Origin: Planctomycetia bacterium
GTDB lineage: Bacteria; Planctomycetota; UBA11346
Length of the DNA: 5,307 nt
Direction of reading: 5' to 3'
NCBI GenBank assembly: GCA_005801395.1
Contig: SYDV01000165.1
Span: forward strand, 1 to 5,307
Made by a program: the position numbers and the translations under genes. The notes under the pieces are model-generated. The model had not been told where the DNA came from and did not search any database. It saw nothing but the letters and a program-made list of their open reading frames with translations. Of the stretch, positions 1 through 5,307 are shown piece after piece. Position 1 is the stretch's first letter; each line of letters begins with the position of its first letter.

Positions 1-617
1 GCGCCGGCACTTAATTCCAATGCATCAGGTGCTAACATCCCAGCTGATAATCCCGCTCGCAGCACCGAACACGTATTTGCCGCCAACAATGGCCACACCA
101 CCGCACCAATACCCCAACCCAAAGCCCAACGTGCTTTGGTGGCAGAACCCGTCGTTCGCCAACCAATCATCAGTAAAAGCAATAAACTCCAAAATATCAA
201 TAACCCATATAAGGACCACCAAGCTGACCAACCAAACATAAATACCAATAGAAATGCTGCCGCAATCAAAGTCATATGAATTAAAAATGTCGGATAAATT
301 AATCGGCCAATGATCATAGTTCGTAAACTAATCGCATGTCGATAATGCAGTGCGATATCCGCACATAATTCCGGTAAATGTCCGCTATTCTCACCGGCCC
401 GAACCAAGGCAATATCAATAGCACGGCAGCCTGACGCAGTCATCATCGCGCTCAATGACTGTCCACGCCCCAGCTCGGTCGACCATTTTCCTGCTTGTTC
501 AGCATACCACCCACCTGCTGTCTGTCCCGCTTGGCGAACCGCATCGGCAATTGGTAAACCCGCCATCAACATGAGGCGCAACTGTTCATGAAATAACGCA
601 GTGCTTGACCACTTCAT
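1..617 (-). CDS. Type II secretion system F family (GspF/PilC-like) inner-membrane protein, partial (C-terminus off the left edge)
   Basis: The frame is open from an ATG at 617 down to base 1, giving 205 residues with no stop. Family knowledge: GspF/PilC proteins are polytopic inner-membrane platform proteins of type II secretion and type IV pilus machines that contact the assembly ATPase. Seen: residues about 9-25 read FHEQLRLMLMAGLPIADAV, the typical start of a T2SSF domain. A G-x-SLSAMM segment follows, then the hallmark LVRAGENSGHLPELC (about residues 83-97) and a hydrophobic stretch that forms membrane segments around 119-140 and 146-165. A second domain probably begins near the cut (LRAGLSAGM). 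The protein starts directly at the first T2SSF domain and lacks the N-terminal extension of about 60 residues found in classical GspF, so it may be a compact paralogue. A strong ribosome site, AGAGGTG, lies 6 bases upstream inside trmJ, and the start overlaps the trmJ stop (ATGA), implying translational coupling. No ATPase or pseudopilin is visible, so whether it serves secretion or pili is open. Confidence 0.85.
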   Translation of the reverse strand, partial: MKWSSTALFHEQLRLMLMAGLPIADAVRQAGQTAGGWYAEQAGKWSTELGRGQSLSAMMTASGCRAIDIALVRAGENSGHLPELCADIALHYRHAISLRTMIIGRLIYPTFLIHMTLIAAAFLLVFMFGWSAWWSLYGLLIFWSLLLLLMIGWRTTGSATKARWALGWGIGAVVWPLLAANTCSVLRAGLSAGMLAPDALELSAG

Positions 618-1435
618 GGAGCACCTCTTTTCTTATCGCCTGACGCTAACGGCTGTTCTTCAACGACCTGCGCTACCAAGTCAGCATTCATAGCAGATTC
701 AGCCGCTGGACCACGATCACCAAAAGCAAAAAAATGGAATTGGGCCAACATGCCCCACAACAATTGAACATCATAATCAGTTAGGTCGTTACGATTAAAC
801 ATCCGTTGTAATTGCGGGGCAAAACGATCGCGATCGATTTTCTTAAAATACTGAAAACGATCTAAGGTCGACAGCCAAAATTGAAATAATTTATCCACAT
901 GCTCTCGACTAGCGGTTATCTCAACTGTGGGAGTGGCCGGTTTAACCGTTGTGGCTAACCCATACAAGGTAATTGAGACCGCCTGCGATAAATTATAGCT
1001 ATAATTATGTCCAAATGTTTCTAAATGCAGCAACCCTTGGCATTGAATCATTTCGGCATCATTCAGGCCGTGTGCCTCATTGCCGAACACCAAGGCAATA
1101 CGCGTGCCATGACGGCGCGCTCTGAAAGCAGGAATATCGGCAATGGTCACACTTTCGCCCACATCGCCTCGACGCGGACGCGCACTAGTGCCAATCGCAT
1201 GTGAACAGCCATGTAATGCCGACACCAAATCTGGATACACTGGGGCGTCTAACATCAGATCCCGCGAATGCGTCGCGAACATGCGCGATTCGCCACAATT
1301 AATCTCACACTCTGGAGCCACCAAACGCAGGTCTTCAACACCTAAATTGCCACAAATGCGCGCAATCATGCCCAGGTTCACTGGCCCCTGCGTACGCACC
1401 AAGATCACACAATAATCAGCTAATGGTCTGGTCAT
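614..1435 (-). CDS. trmJ: TrmJ-like SpoU/TrmH-family RNA 2'-O-methyltransferase
   Basis: The family (SPOUT fold, SpoU/TrmH class) transfers a methyl group from S-adenosylmethionine to ribose 2'-OH. TrmJ acts on nucleotide 32 of tRNA anticodon loops. Seen, numbered from ATG 1435 (273 residues): motif 1 is N20-L-G-M-I-A-R26 with the expected catalytic Arg, followed by CGNLGV. Motif 2 is FGNEAHGL (117-124). Motif 3 is SYNLSQAV (146-153). Motifs 2 and 3 form the knotted cofactor site. A C-terminal helical extension of about 85 residues, rich in charged and aromatic residues (FQYFKKIDRDRF), matches TrmJ in length and layout better than TrmL, which lacks it. The start at 1435 is preferred because GTGAGG (1444-1449) sits 8 bases upstream. 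The reading frame stays open to a TTG at 1468, but that would lie in a hairpin arm. It is the first gene of a minus-strand pair and overlaps the GspF-like gene by ATGA. Target RNA is inferred from family only. Confidence 0.88.
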   Translation of the reverse strand: MTRPLADYCVILVRTQGPVNLGMIARICGNLGVEDLRLVAPECEINCGESRMFATHSRDLMLDAPVYPDLVSALHGCSHAIGTSARPRRGDVGESVTIADIPAFRARRHGTRIALVFGNEAHGLNDAEMIQCQGLLHLETFGHNYSYNLSQAVSITLYGLATTVKPATPTVEITASREHVDKLFQFWLSTLDRFQYFKKIDRDRFAPQLQRMFNRNDLTDYDVQLLWGMLAQFHFFAFGDRGPAAESAMNADLVAQVVEEQPLASGDKKRGAP

Positions 1436-1443
1436 GATGAAAG

Positions 1444-1449
1444 CCTCAC
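1444..1449 (-). promoter_or_regulatory. Shine-Dalgarno site deciding the trmJ start
   Basis: On the minus strand GTGAGG lies 8 bases before the ATG at 1435. It favours this start over the upstream in-frame TTG at 1468, which has no comparable site and sits inside the palindrome. Confidence 0.6.
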
Positions 1450-1458
1450 GCAGCGGCT

Positions 1459-1499
1459 GGGATGGCAAGAGCTGGCACCTTGCCGGCTCTTGCCATCCC
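1459..1499. repeat. Long palindrome (19-bp stem, 3-nt loop) between divergent genes
   Basis: Left arm GGGATGGCAAGAGC (1459-1472) is matched perfectly by right arm GCTCTTGCCATCCC (1486-1499). Inward there is one T/G non-Watson-Crick position (1473/1485), then GGCA (1474-1477) pairs with TGCC (1481-1484) around the loop CCT (1478-1480). The element takes up almost half of the 89-bp gap between trmJ (minus) and the small protein gene (plus). Neither side is followed by a T-run, so it does not look like an intrinsic terminator, and the flanking genes diverge. GGCA/TGCC half-sites occur four times (1464, 1474, 1481, 1491), with the two in each arm 10 bp apart, about one helical turn. It could be an operator for a dimeric or tetrameric regulator, a 5'-leader RNA hairpin in either transcript, or one copy of a REP-like dispersed palindrome. 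The structure is seen directly; its role is not known. Confidence 0.8.
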
Positions 1500-1524
1500 C
1501 AGGCAACTAACCACCGTTCGCGCC

Positions 1525-1836
1525 ATGAACGATGACAAAATTATTCAGTTTCCTGGGGCCAACAAAACAGCCAGCAAAACGACTAAGGCCGCACCGCCAG
1601 CGCAAGCTGAAAGCACCACGATTATGCCACCCGGTCTTGAAGGACTGAATGAAGACCAACGCAAAGCGTTGCAAGTCGTGTTAAGCGGAATGACGTTTGT
1701 CTTAGTTGGCATTAAACCAACGGACCGCGGCGCTGATTTCTTCACTTCCGTGCATGGAGAGCCGTCAGATTTGCGCAATGCGTGTGATCACTTGCCAGGA
1801 GTGATTGAACGTGCATTTGACCGCAAAGGAATCTAA
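1525..1836 (+). CDS. Small conserved-looking protein of unknown function (103 aa)
   Basis: I do not recognise a named family. From ATG 1525 it is 103 residues and begins MNDDKIIQFPGANK. A low-complexity linker rich in Ala, Thr, Lys and Pro follows (about 11-33), then a compact region from MPPGLEGLNEDQRKALQVVL to the end. This has an amphipathic helix (LNEDQRKALQVVLSGM), a hydrophobic strand (TFVLVGI), the segment KPTDRGADFFTSVHGE and a closing helix (HLPGVIERAF). No signal peptide or membrane segment is seen, so it is probably cytoplasmic. The frame is open back to an ATG at 1462, but those 21 extra residues would be encoded by the palindrome and look artificial (ARAGTLPALAIP). No clear Shine-Dalgarno site precedes 1525, so the start remains uncertain. 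The Kelch lipoprotein gene begins 6 bp after its stop, so the two are probably one transcript. It has normal codon use and a folded-looking sequence, which supports a real gene. Confidence 0.7.
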   Translation: MNDDKIIQFPGANKTASKTTKAAPPAQAESTTIMPPGLEGLNEDQRKALQVVLSGMTFVLVGIKPTDRGADFFTSVHGEPSDLRNACDHLPGVIERAFDRKGI

Positions 1837-1842
1837 CGTCAG

Positions 1843-2871
1843 ATGTTGGTAAAAATACTCACGGCCGCCCTTTGCGTTACCATTGCGCTTTTCGCACTGA
1901 TCAGTTGCGGCCCAACCATAAACGAACCAGTTAACACGACCCCAATACCGATTTCATGGACAGGCATTACGACCAGCGGCAACCCGCATGCTCGCCATGA
2001 AGCCGCATTCATCGCCGTTAATGACAAGTGTTATTTGCTTGGTGGACGTCGTATTCAACCGGTCGATATTTATGACCCGGCTAGCAAAACTTGGACGGTC
2101 GGCGCACCACCGCCCATGGAAATTCATCATTTCCAACCGGTCGTGTGGGAAGGACGTATTTGGTTACCTGGTGCCATGACGGGTAAATATCCAAAAGAAA
2201 CCGCACTTGATCATATTCCCATTTATGACCCGAAATCGGATACGTGGAGCAAAGGGCCAACGGTACCACCAGAACGTCGCCGAGGTGGTGCGGGCGCCGT
2301 CATTCATAATAACACGCTGTATACCGTCTGCGGTATCGTGAATGGCCACTGGGATGGAAATGTCGCATGGTTGGATGCGCTTGATTTGACTATCGGAACC
2401 TGGAGCAAACTAAGCGATGCCCCACGGGTACGCGACCATTTTCAGGCGGTGGTGGTGGACAATAAAATTTATGCCGTAGGTGGCCGAAAAACCTCTGGTG
2501 TAACCAAAGAAGTATTCAATCTGACAATTCCTGAAGTGGATGTGTACTCCATATCCACTGGCACCTGGACAACCTTGCCGATGGACAGTCATTTGCCGAC
2601 ACCACGCGCTGGAAGTATGAGTTTTGCCCTTGGAGATGCCGTGCTGGTCATCGGCGGTGAAAGCACCACACAAAAAGAAGCGCACAATCAAGTACAAGCG
2701 CTCAATATTCACAACGGCCAATGGGCCACTTGGCCATCATTACAACAGGGTCGTCATGGTATCGGCATCGCACGCCTCAATGACGTTTTATTTATCGCCG
2801 CCGGCAGTGGTGGTCGTGGCGGTGGCCCGGAACTCAATACCACCGAAGCGGCGGTGGTGGTAAAGCCATAA
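1843..2871 (+). CDS. Kelch-repeat lipoprotein (predicted six-bladed beta-propeller)
   Basis: A 342-residue product. Seen: MLVK n-region, a hydrophobic core (ILTAALCVTIALFALIS) and a lipobox LISC with the modified cysteine at residue 22, so it is predicted to be exported, lipidated and envelope-anchored. The mature part is built of Kelch repeats with paired glycines and a conserved W about 20 residues later: CYLLGGRR...IYDPASKTW; RIWLPGAM...IYDPKSDTW; LYTVCGIV...LDLTIGTW; IYAVGGRK...VYSISTGTW; VLVIGGES...LNIHNGQW; LFIAAGSGG. That gives five full blades plus one that would close with the N-terminal strand, the usual propeller arrangement. Family knowledge: Kelch propellers bind proteins or carbohydrates, and some secreted ones are enzymes (galactose oxidase, N-acetylneuraminate epimerase). 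No catalytic set can be identified here, so no reaction is assigned. AAAGGA lies about 12 bases before the start, slightly far. It is probably cotranscribed with the preceding small gene. A 7-bp hairpin (2839-2858) lies in the last codons. Confidence 0.88.
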   Translation: MLVKILTAALCVTIALFALISCGPTINEPVNTTPIPISWTGITTSGNPHARHEAAFIAVNDKCYLLGGRRIQPVDIYDPASKTWTVGAPPPMEIHHFQPVVWEGRIWLPGAMTGKYPKETALDHIPIYDPKSDTWSKGPTVPPERRRGGAGAVIHNNTLYTVCGIVNGHWDGNVAWLDALDLTIGTWSKLSDAPRVRDHFQAVVVDNKIYAVGGRKTSGVTKEVFNLTIPEVDVYSISTGTWTTLPMDSHLPTPRAGSMSFALGDAVLVIGGESTTQKEAHNQVQALNIHNGQWATWPSLQQGRHGIGIARLNDVLFIAAGSGGRGGGPELNTTEAAVVVKP

Positions 2872-3003
2872 TGTAACAAGAGCCTTTGCGACATCGCCGA
2901 CCTATGAACTTTGTCCAATGTCCAAGGTAATTCTTACGGCTTAATCAATCATGTGAGCGATTAAAATGAGTAACGATTATTCCCCGCTTAATTTGGGAAA
3001 AGA

Positions 3004-3600
3004 TTACCGCAATAAACTCAACGCTCCGCGTAAGAGTGTTTCTCCATTCAATCCAGGCCGAACGGTTTTTGCTAAGGCATCAGCAGCATCTTTGGCTGAA
3101 AAGCCTAACACCACGAGCGCGCGATGCGCCTCGTCCATGGCTGCCGAACCCGTCTTTGGACTGGCGGCGTCGGTCAAGGTTAATGGCGCTGGAATGCGTT
3201 CCACTTTATCGGCCAATTCTAACGCAATGCGGTCAGCCGTTTTTGGCCCAACCCCTTTAATTTTTCGCAGTCGCGCCACATCGCGGGCCATCAGCACGCT
3301 ACGCAATTCACCAACACCAAGGTCGGACAATACCTGCATCGCCAACGTTGGACCCACTTGCTGTACCGAGGTTAACAAATCAAAAGCTCCGCGTTCGGCT
3401 GGGTCAGAAAAACCAAATAGAATTAAATCGTCCTCGCGCACCACTAATCGGATATAGACTAACACTGTGCTGCCATCCAACGGAATACGTGATCGCGTCT
3501 GTTCGCTAATACGCAGCGAATAACCCACCCCGCCTACCTCTAAGCTTAAACGCCCACTGGTATCAAGATTCGCCACCGTACCGCGTAAGAAATCGTACAT
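3004..3600 (-). CDS. ruvA: Holliday junction branch migration complex subunit RuvA
   Basis: RuvA tetramers bind four-way DNA junctions and load the RuvB hexameric motor for branch migration in recombination and repair, in the cytoplasm. The 198-residue length matches the family (about 200). Seen: N-terminal OB-fold MYDFLRGTVA...VGGVGYSLRIS (1-63); VREDDLILFGF (54-64) with acidic residues E56/D57, equivalent to the acidic pin that opens the junction; first helix-hairpin-helix VQQVGPTLAMQVL (79-91); second LRKIKGVGPKTADRIALEL (111-129), which binds the DNA backbone; a flexible Ala/Pro/Thr linker; and C-terminal domain III (about 150-198, HRALVVLGFSAKDAADAL), which contacts RuvB. AGGA (3609-3612) lies 8 bases upstream of the ATG, supporting this start. 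It is not next to ruvB or ruvC in this window, as happens in many genomes. It converges on the Kelch gene and diverges from the DUF1573 gene. Confidence 0.97.
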   Translation of the reverse strand: MYDFLRGTVANLDTSGRLSLEVGGVGYSLRISEQTRSRIPLDGSTVLVYIRLVVREDDLILFGFSDPAERGAFDLLTSVQQVGPTLAMQVLSDLGVGELRSVLMARDVARLRKIKGVGPKTADRIALELADKVERIPAPLTLTDAASPKTGSAAMDEAHRALVVLGFSAKDAADALAKTVRPGLNGETLLRGALSLLR

Positions 3601-3668
3601 GTCTGGGATCCTGCTGTCCTTATCACGCTTTTGAAGAAGCGAATTTTGCCCCCCTCGTCGTGTTACAA

Positions 3669-4322
3669 ATGCGCGCTAGCCTGCTAGCTATGCGCTGGAT
3701 CCTATTATTCGTCTGTTGCCTCGGTTGCGGTCCGCTCTTTGCCGCACAATTGCAATTTACCGCTGAAACCATTGATCTCACCCCCACCCCAGGGGCAAAA
3801 TCGGTGTCAGCACGATTTGCCTTTCACAATACGGGAAGCACCACGCTCACCATCACCGACATCGATGCCTCCTGCGGTTGCACCACCACGACGCTTGAAA
3901 AAAAATCCTACGAACCAAATGAGCGCGGAGAAATAGCAGTCGAATTTGACCTCACCGGCCTGGGCGGATTACAGGATAAAACCATTCAAGTCTATTATGA
4001 CCAGGGAGCGATGATTATGCTGCGCCTGCGTGCCCAATTATCCGAAGCACCCACCGTCAGCCCCACCTTCCTCTATTGGACCGTTGGCGGTCCCAATAAC
4101 GAACAAGTTGCCACATTTACCTTCCCCACGGGAGTTAATGAAAGTCCCATTGAAATCGTTGCTTCTTCGACTGCCATAACCGGTAAATTATACCATCGCG
4201 ACGACGGCACCTGGGTGATCGCGGTAAATCCTACTTCAACCAGCGAAGCAACCAACGTCATGTTCACCATTCGCACCGACCTTGGCCGCACCATGCGGGT
4301 GTTTGCCAGCGTGCGGAAATAA
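3669..4322 (+). CDS. Secreted DUF1573 domain protein
   Basis: A 217-residue product from ATG 3669. Seen: an N-terminal signal peptide (MRASLLAMR n-region, WILLFVCCLGC core) with a likely cut after residue 26 (PLFAA/QLQF). A lipidation signal is doubtful because CLGC lacks the usual aliphatic residue at -3. Residues about 46-115 match DUF1573, an immunoglobulin-like beta-sandwich: ARFAFHNTGSTTLTITDIDASCGCTT, with the signature SCGC at 68-71, then EPNERGEIAVEFDLTGLGG. DUF1573 proteins are typical of Bacteroidetes and PVC bacteria; their molecular role is unknown. A second beta-rich half (about 120-217) ends FTIRTDLGRTMRVFASVRK and may be another Ig-like module. Start choice is uncertain: a GTG at 3660 and an ATG at 3690 are in frame, none has a clear ribosome site, and both ATG starts give a usable signal peptide. 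It lies 29 bp before another exported protein, probably in one operon. Confidence 0.85.
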   Translation: MRASLLAMRWILLFVCCLGCGPLFAAQLQFTAETIDLTPTPGAKSVSARFAFHNTGSTTLTITDIDASCGCTTTTLEKKSYEPNERGEIAVEFDLTGLGGLQDKTIQVYYDQGAMIMLRLRAQLSEAPTVSPTFLYWTVGGPNNEQVATFTFPTGVNESPIEIVASSTAITGKLYHRDDGTWVIAVNPTSTSEATNVMFTIRTDLGRTMRVFASVRK

Positions 4323-4351
4323 TGCTGACCACAGGTCGGTGAACCGCGACT

Positions 4352-5307
4352 ATGACCATGAAAATACAGGCTTTATCGACGATTAAAGGAACGGATAAAA
4401 CGGTCGCCGTGGCTACAATTTCACAAATATTATACGTACATGCCGTTCTCTTATTTATTAGCCTAATTTTTCTACCCACGCTCCACGCGCTCGATAACGC
4501 GACTTATGATCTGCCTCGCCTCGTCCGTCATGCGGAAATCATCGTCATAGGGCGGGTCGTGCAGCTAACCGAAATCAGCGCACCTGATAAGGACGTTAAT
4601 AACGCTCATGCGGTTATCGCCACCATTGCGGTTAAGCAGACATTCCAAGGAGTTCCTACCCAACAACTGCAAATGATCGTTCGCCCTCAGGACGAAACGG
4701 TGGTGCTTGTTGGTCATGAATTTCTATTTTTTCTTAAATCATTCGATTCTTCAAGGTTACTTTCTTTTGATCCGTGGTTGGGCGGTCGTAACTTGGTTGC
4801 GTCCTTTGGTCAATTTCACTTTCCTCATCCGATTATCCCAGTGGATCAGGATCGCATAGAAATAACCGATGAACTCAAGGGTTCTTACTTTGCTAATGTC
4901 ATAAATTCATATGCTACAATAGACACGCTGAAAGATATCTTTACTTTAATTCGTGGCCCATTGATGACCGTAACGGCACCTAAAGCACCAATACCCTGGG
5001 ATAAAGCATGGTCCATAAACCTGCGATTCAACAATCCGAGTAGTTTTCCCATTCCTTTACTGACAAGCGCCGTATCTGATGTGCCGATTAATGGGTTTAT
5101 CGTTTTTACTGACCAACACGGATTTCGAATCGGTAGTAATGGCTGCTCCATCAGATTGACTGATGACGAACAACAACCAACGGTGACAATTCCTGCTGAA
5201 GAACACTTAAATGGATCGGTTACCGTGCATGAACCCATTGATTATCTCATTAGTGACCCGAATGCCATTCGTCATATGTATGTTATATATCTACCACTTG
5301 CTGCAAC
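4352..5307 (+). CDS. Exported protein of unknown function, partial (C-terminus off the right edge)
   Basis: The frame is open from ATG 4352 to the window end (318 codons, no stop), so the gene is cut by the edge rather than broken. I cannot name a family. Seen: a basic N-region of about 25 residues (K4, K12, K16), a hydrophobic core at about 26-44 (ILYVHAVLLFISLIFLPTL) and a likely signal-peptidase site after HA46. The mature start YDLPRLVRHAEIIVIGRVVQLTE resembles a pattern I associate with exported proteins that open with 'L..LV..AD.IVVG.V'. A strand-rich stretch follows (AVIATIAVKQTFQG...VGHEFLFFLK), consistent with a small beta-barrel; this is inference. The rest is beta-rich (WSINLRFNNPSSFPIPL...GFIVFTDQHGFRIG). 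GGTGA lies 9 bases before 4352, favouring it over ATG 4358. It follows the DUF1573 gene by 29 bp and is probably cotranscribed. The downstream two thirds look more AT-rich than the neighbouring genes. Confidence 0.75.
   Translation, partial: MTMKIQALSTIKGTDKTVAVATISQILYVHAVLLFISLIFLPTLHALDNATYDLPRLVRHAEIIVIGRVVQLTEISAPDKDVNNAHAVIATIAVKQTFQGVPTQQLQMIVRPQDETVVLVGHEFLFFLKSFDSSRLLSFDPWLGGRNLVASFGQFHFPHPIIPVDQDRIEITDELKGSYFANVINSYATIDTLKDIFTLIRGPLMTVTAPKAPIPWDKAWSINLRFNNPSSFPIPLLTSAVSDVPINGFIVFTDQHGFRIGSNGCSIRLTDDEQQPTVTIPAEEHLNGSVTVHEPIDYLISDPNAIRHMYVIYLPLAA

Noticed and set aside
25..231. 68-residue minus-strand frame
   Set aside because: It is a shifted frame within the GspF-like gene. The T2SSF signature and membrane segments are in the frame starting at 617.
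2839..2858. Hairpin ACCACCG / CGGTGGT with a 6-base loop at the end of the Kelch gene, considered as a terminator
   Set aside because: It lies inside the coding sequence and is followed by GGTAAAGCC rather than a T-run. The sequence encodes TTEAAVVV and is likely a by-product of GC-rich codons.
2941..3001. Weak inverted repeats in the convergent gap (TTAATC/GATTAA at 2941-2964; TTCCC/GGGAA at 2980-2999), considered as terminators
   Set aside because: Stems are only 5-6 bp with loops of 10 or more bases, and no T-run follows on either strand.
2966..3457. 163-residue plus-strand open frame
   Set aside because: It lies antisense to ruvA, which is unmistakable on the other strand. Its product is Ser/Ala/Arg/Asn-rich with no domain, as expected for a shadow frame.
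3601..3668. Promoter elements in the ruvA/DUF1573 divergent gap (for example TTGAAG at 3631)
   Set aside because: No -10 hexamer lies at a suitable distance; the nearest candidate (around 3662) would give a spacer of about 25 bases. No sigma-70-like pair can be supported.
4322..4342. Six-codon frame (MLTTGR) overlapping the DUF1573 stop as TAATG and ending just before the next gene
   Set aside because: It could act as a tiny coupling ORF, but a frame this short arises easily by chance, and no regulatory codon run or structure supports it.
4885..5238. 117-residue minus-strand open frame
   Set aside because: It is antisense to the exported protein, whose frame is open for 318 codons with a signal peptide and suitable spacing after the upstream gene. 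The minus product shows no recognisable features.

Overview
This looks like a chromosomal segment of a Gram-negative bacterium of roughly 50% GC. Three products carry export signals (a Kelch lipoprotein, a DUF1573 protein and an unidentified exported protein), and a type II secretion/type IV pilus platform (GspF-type) protein is encoded at the left edge. DUF1573 proteins, secreted Kelch lipoproteins and plus-strand starts with weak or no Shine-Dalgarno sites are common in the Planctomycetes-Verrucomicrobia-Chlamydiae group. I therefore lean towards a PVC bacterium, perhaps a planctomycete, but only as an inference: no rRNA or marker gene fixes the taxonomy. I see no sign of phage, insertion sequence, CRISPR, tRNA or plasmid.

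Layout. Bases 1-1435 (minus strand) hold a two-gene operon read leftwards: a TrmJ-like tRNA/rRNA 2'-O-methyltransferase (614-1435), whose stop overlaps by ATGA the start of a GspF/PilC-type membrane protein that runs off the left edge (1-617). An 89-bp divergent gap (1436-1524) follows and is largely occupied by a long, nearly perfect hairpin-forming palindrome (1459-1499). Bases 1525-2871 (plus strand) hold a small conserved-looking protein of unknown function and, 6 bp later, a Kelch-repeat lipoprotein. A 132-bp convergent gap (2872-3003) shows no convincing terminator. Bases 3004-3600 (minus strand) encode RuvA. A second divergent gap of about 68 bp leads into a plus-strand pair: a secreted DUF1573 protein (3669-4322) and, 29 bp later, a signal-bearing protein of unknown function cut by the right edge (4352-5307). 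No stretch longer than 300 bp lacks a gene.

How the genes relate. RuvA (Holliday-junction processing) and the RNA methyltransferase are housekeeping. The Kelch lipoprotein, the DUF1573 protein and the last protein are envelope or secreted products, and the GspF homologue could belong to a machine that exports such proteins. Nothing in the window ties them together beyond proximity. I found no strong case for a new multi-gene system. The most distinctive unexplained element is the palindrome between the divergent genes at 1436-1524.
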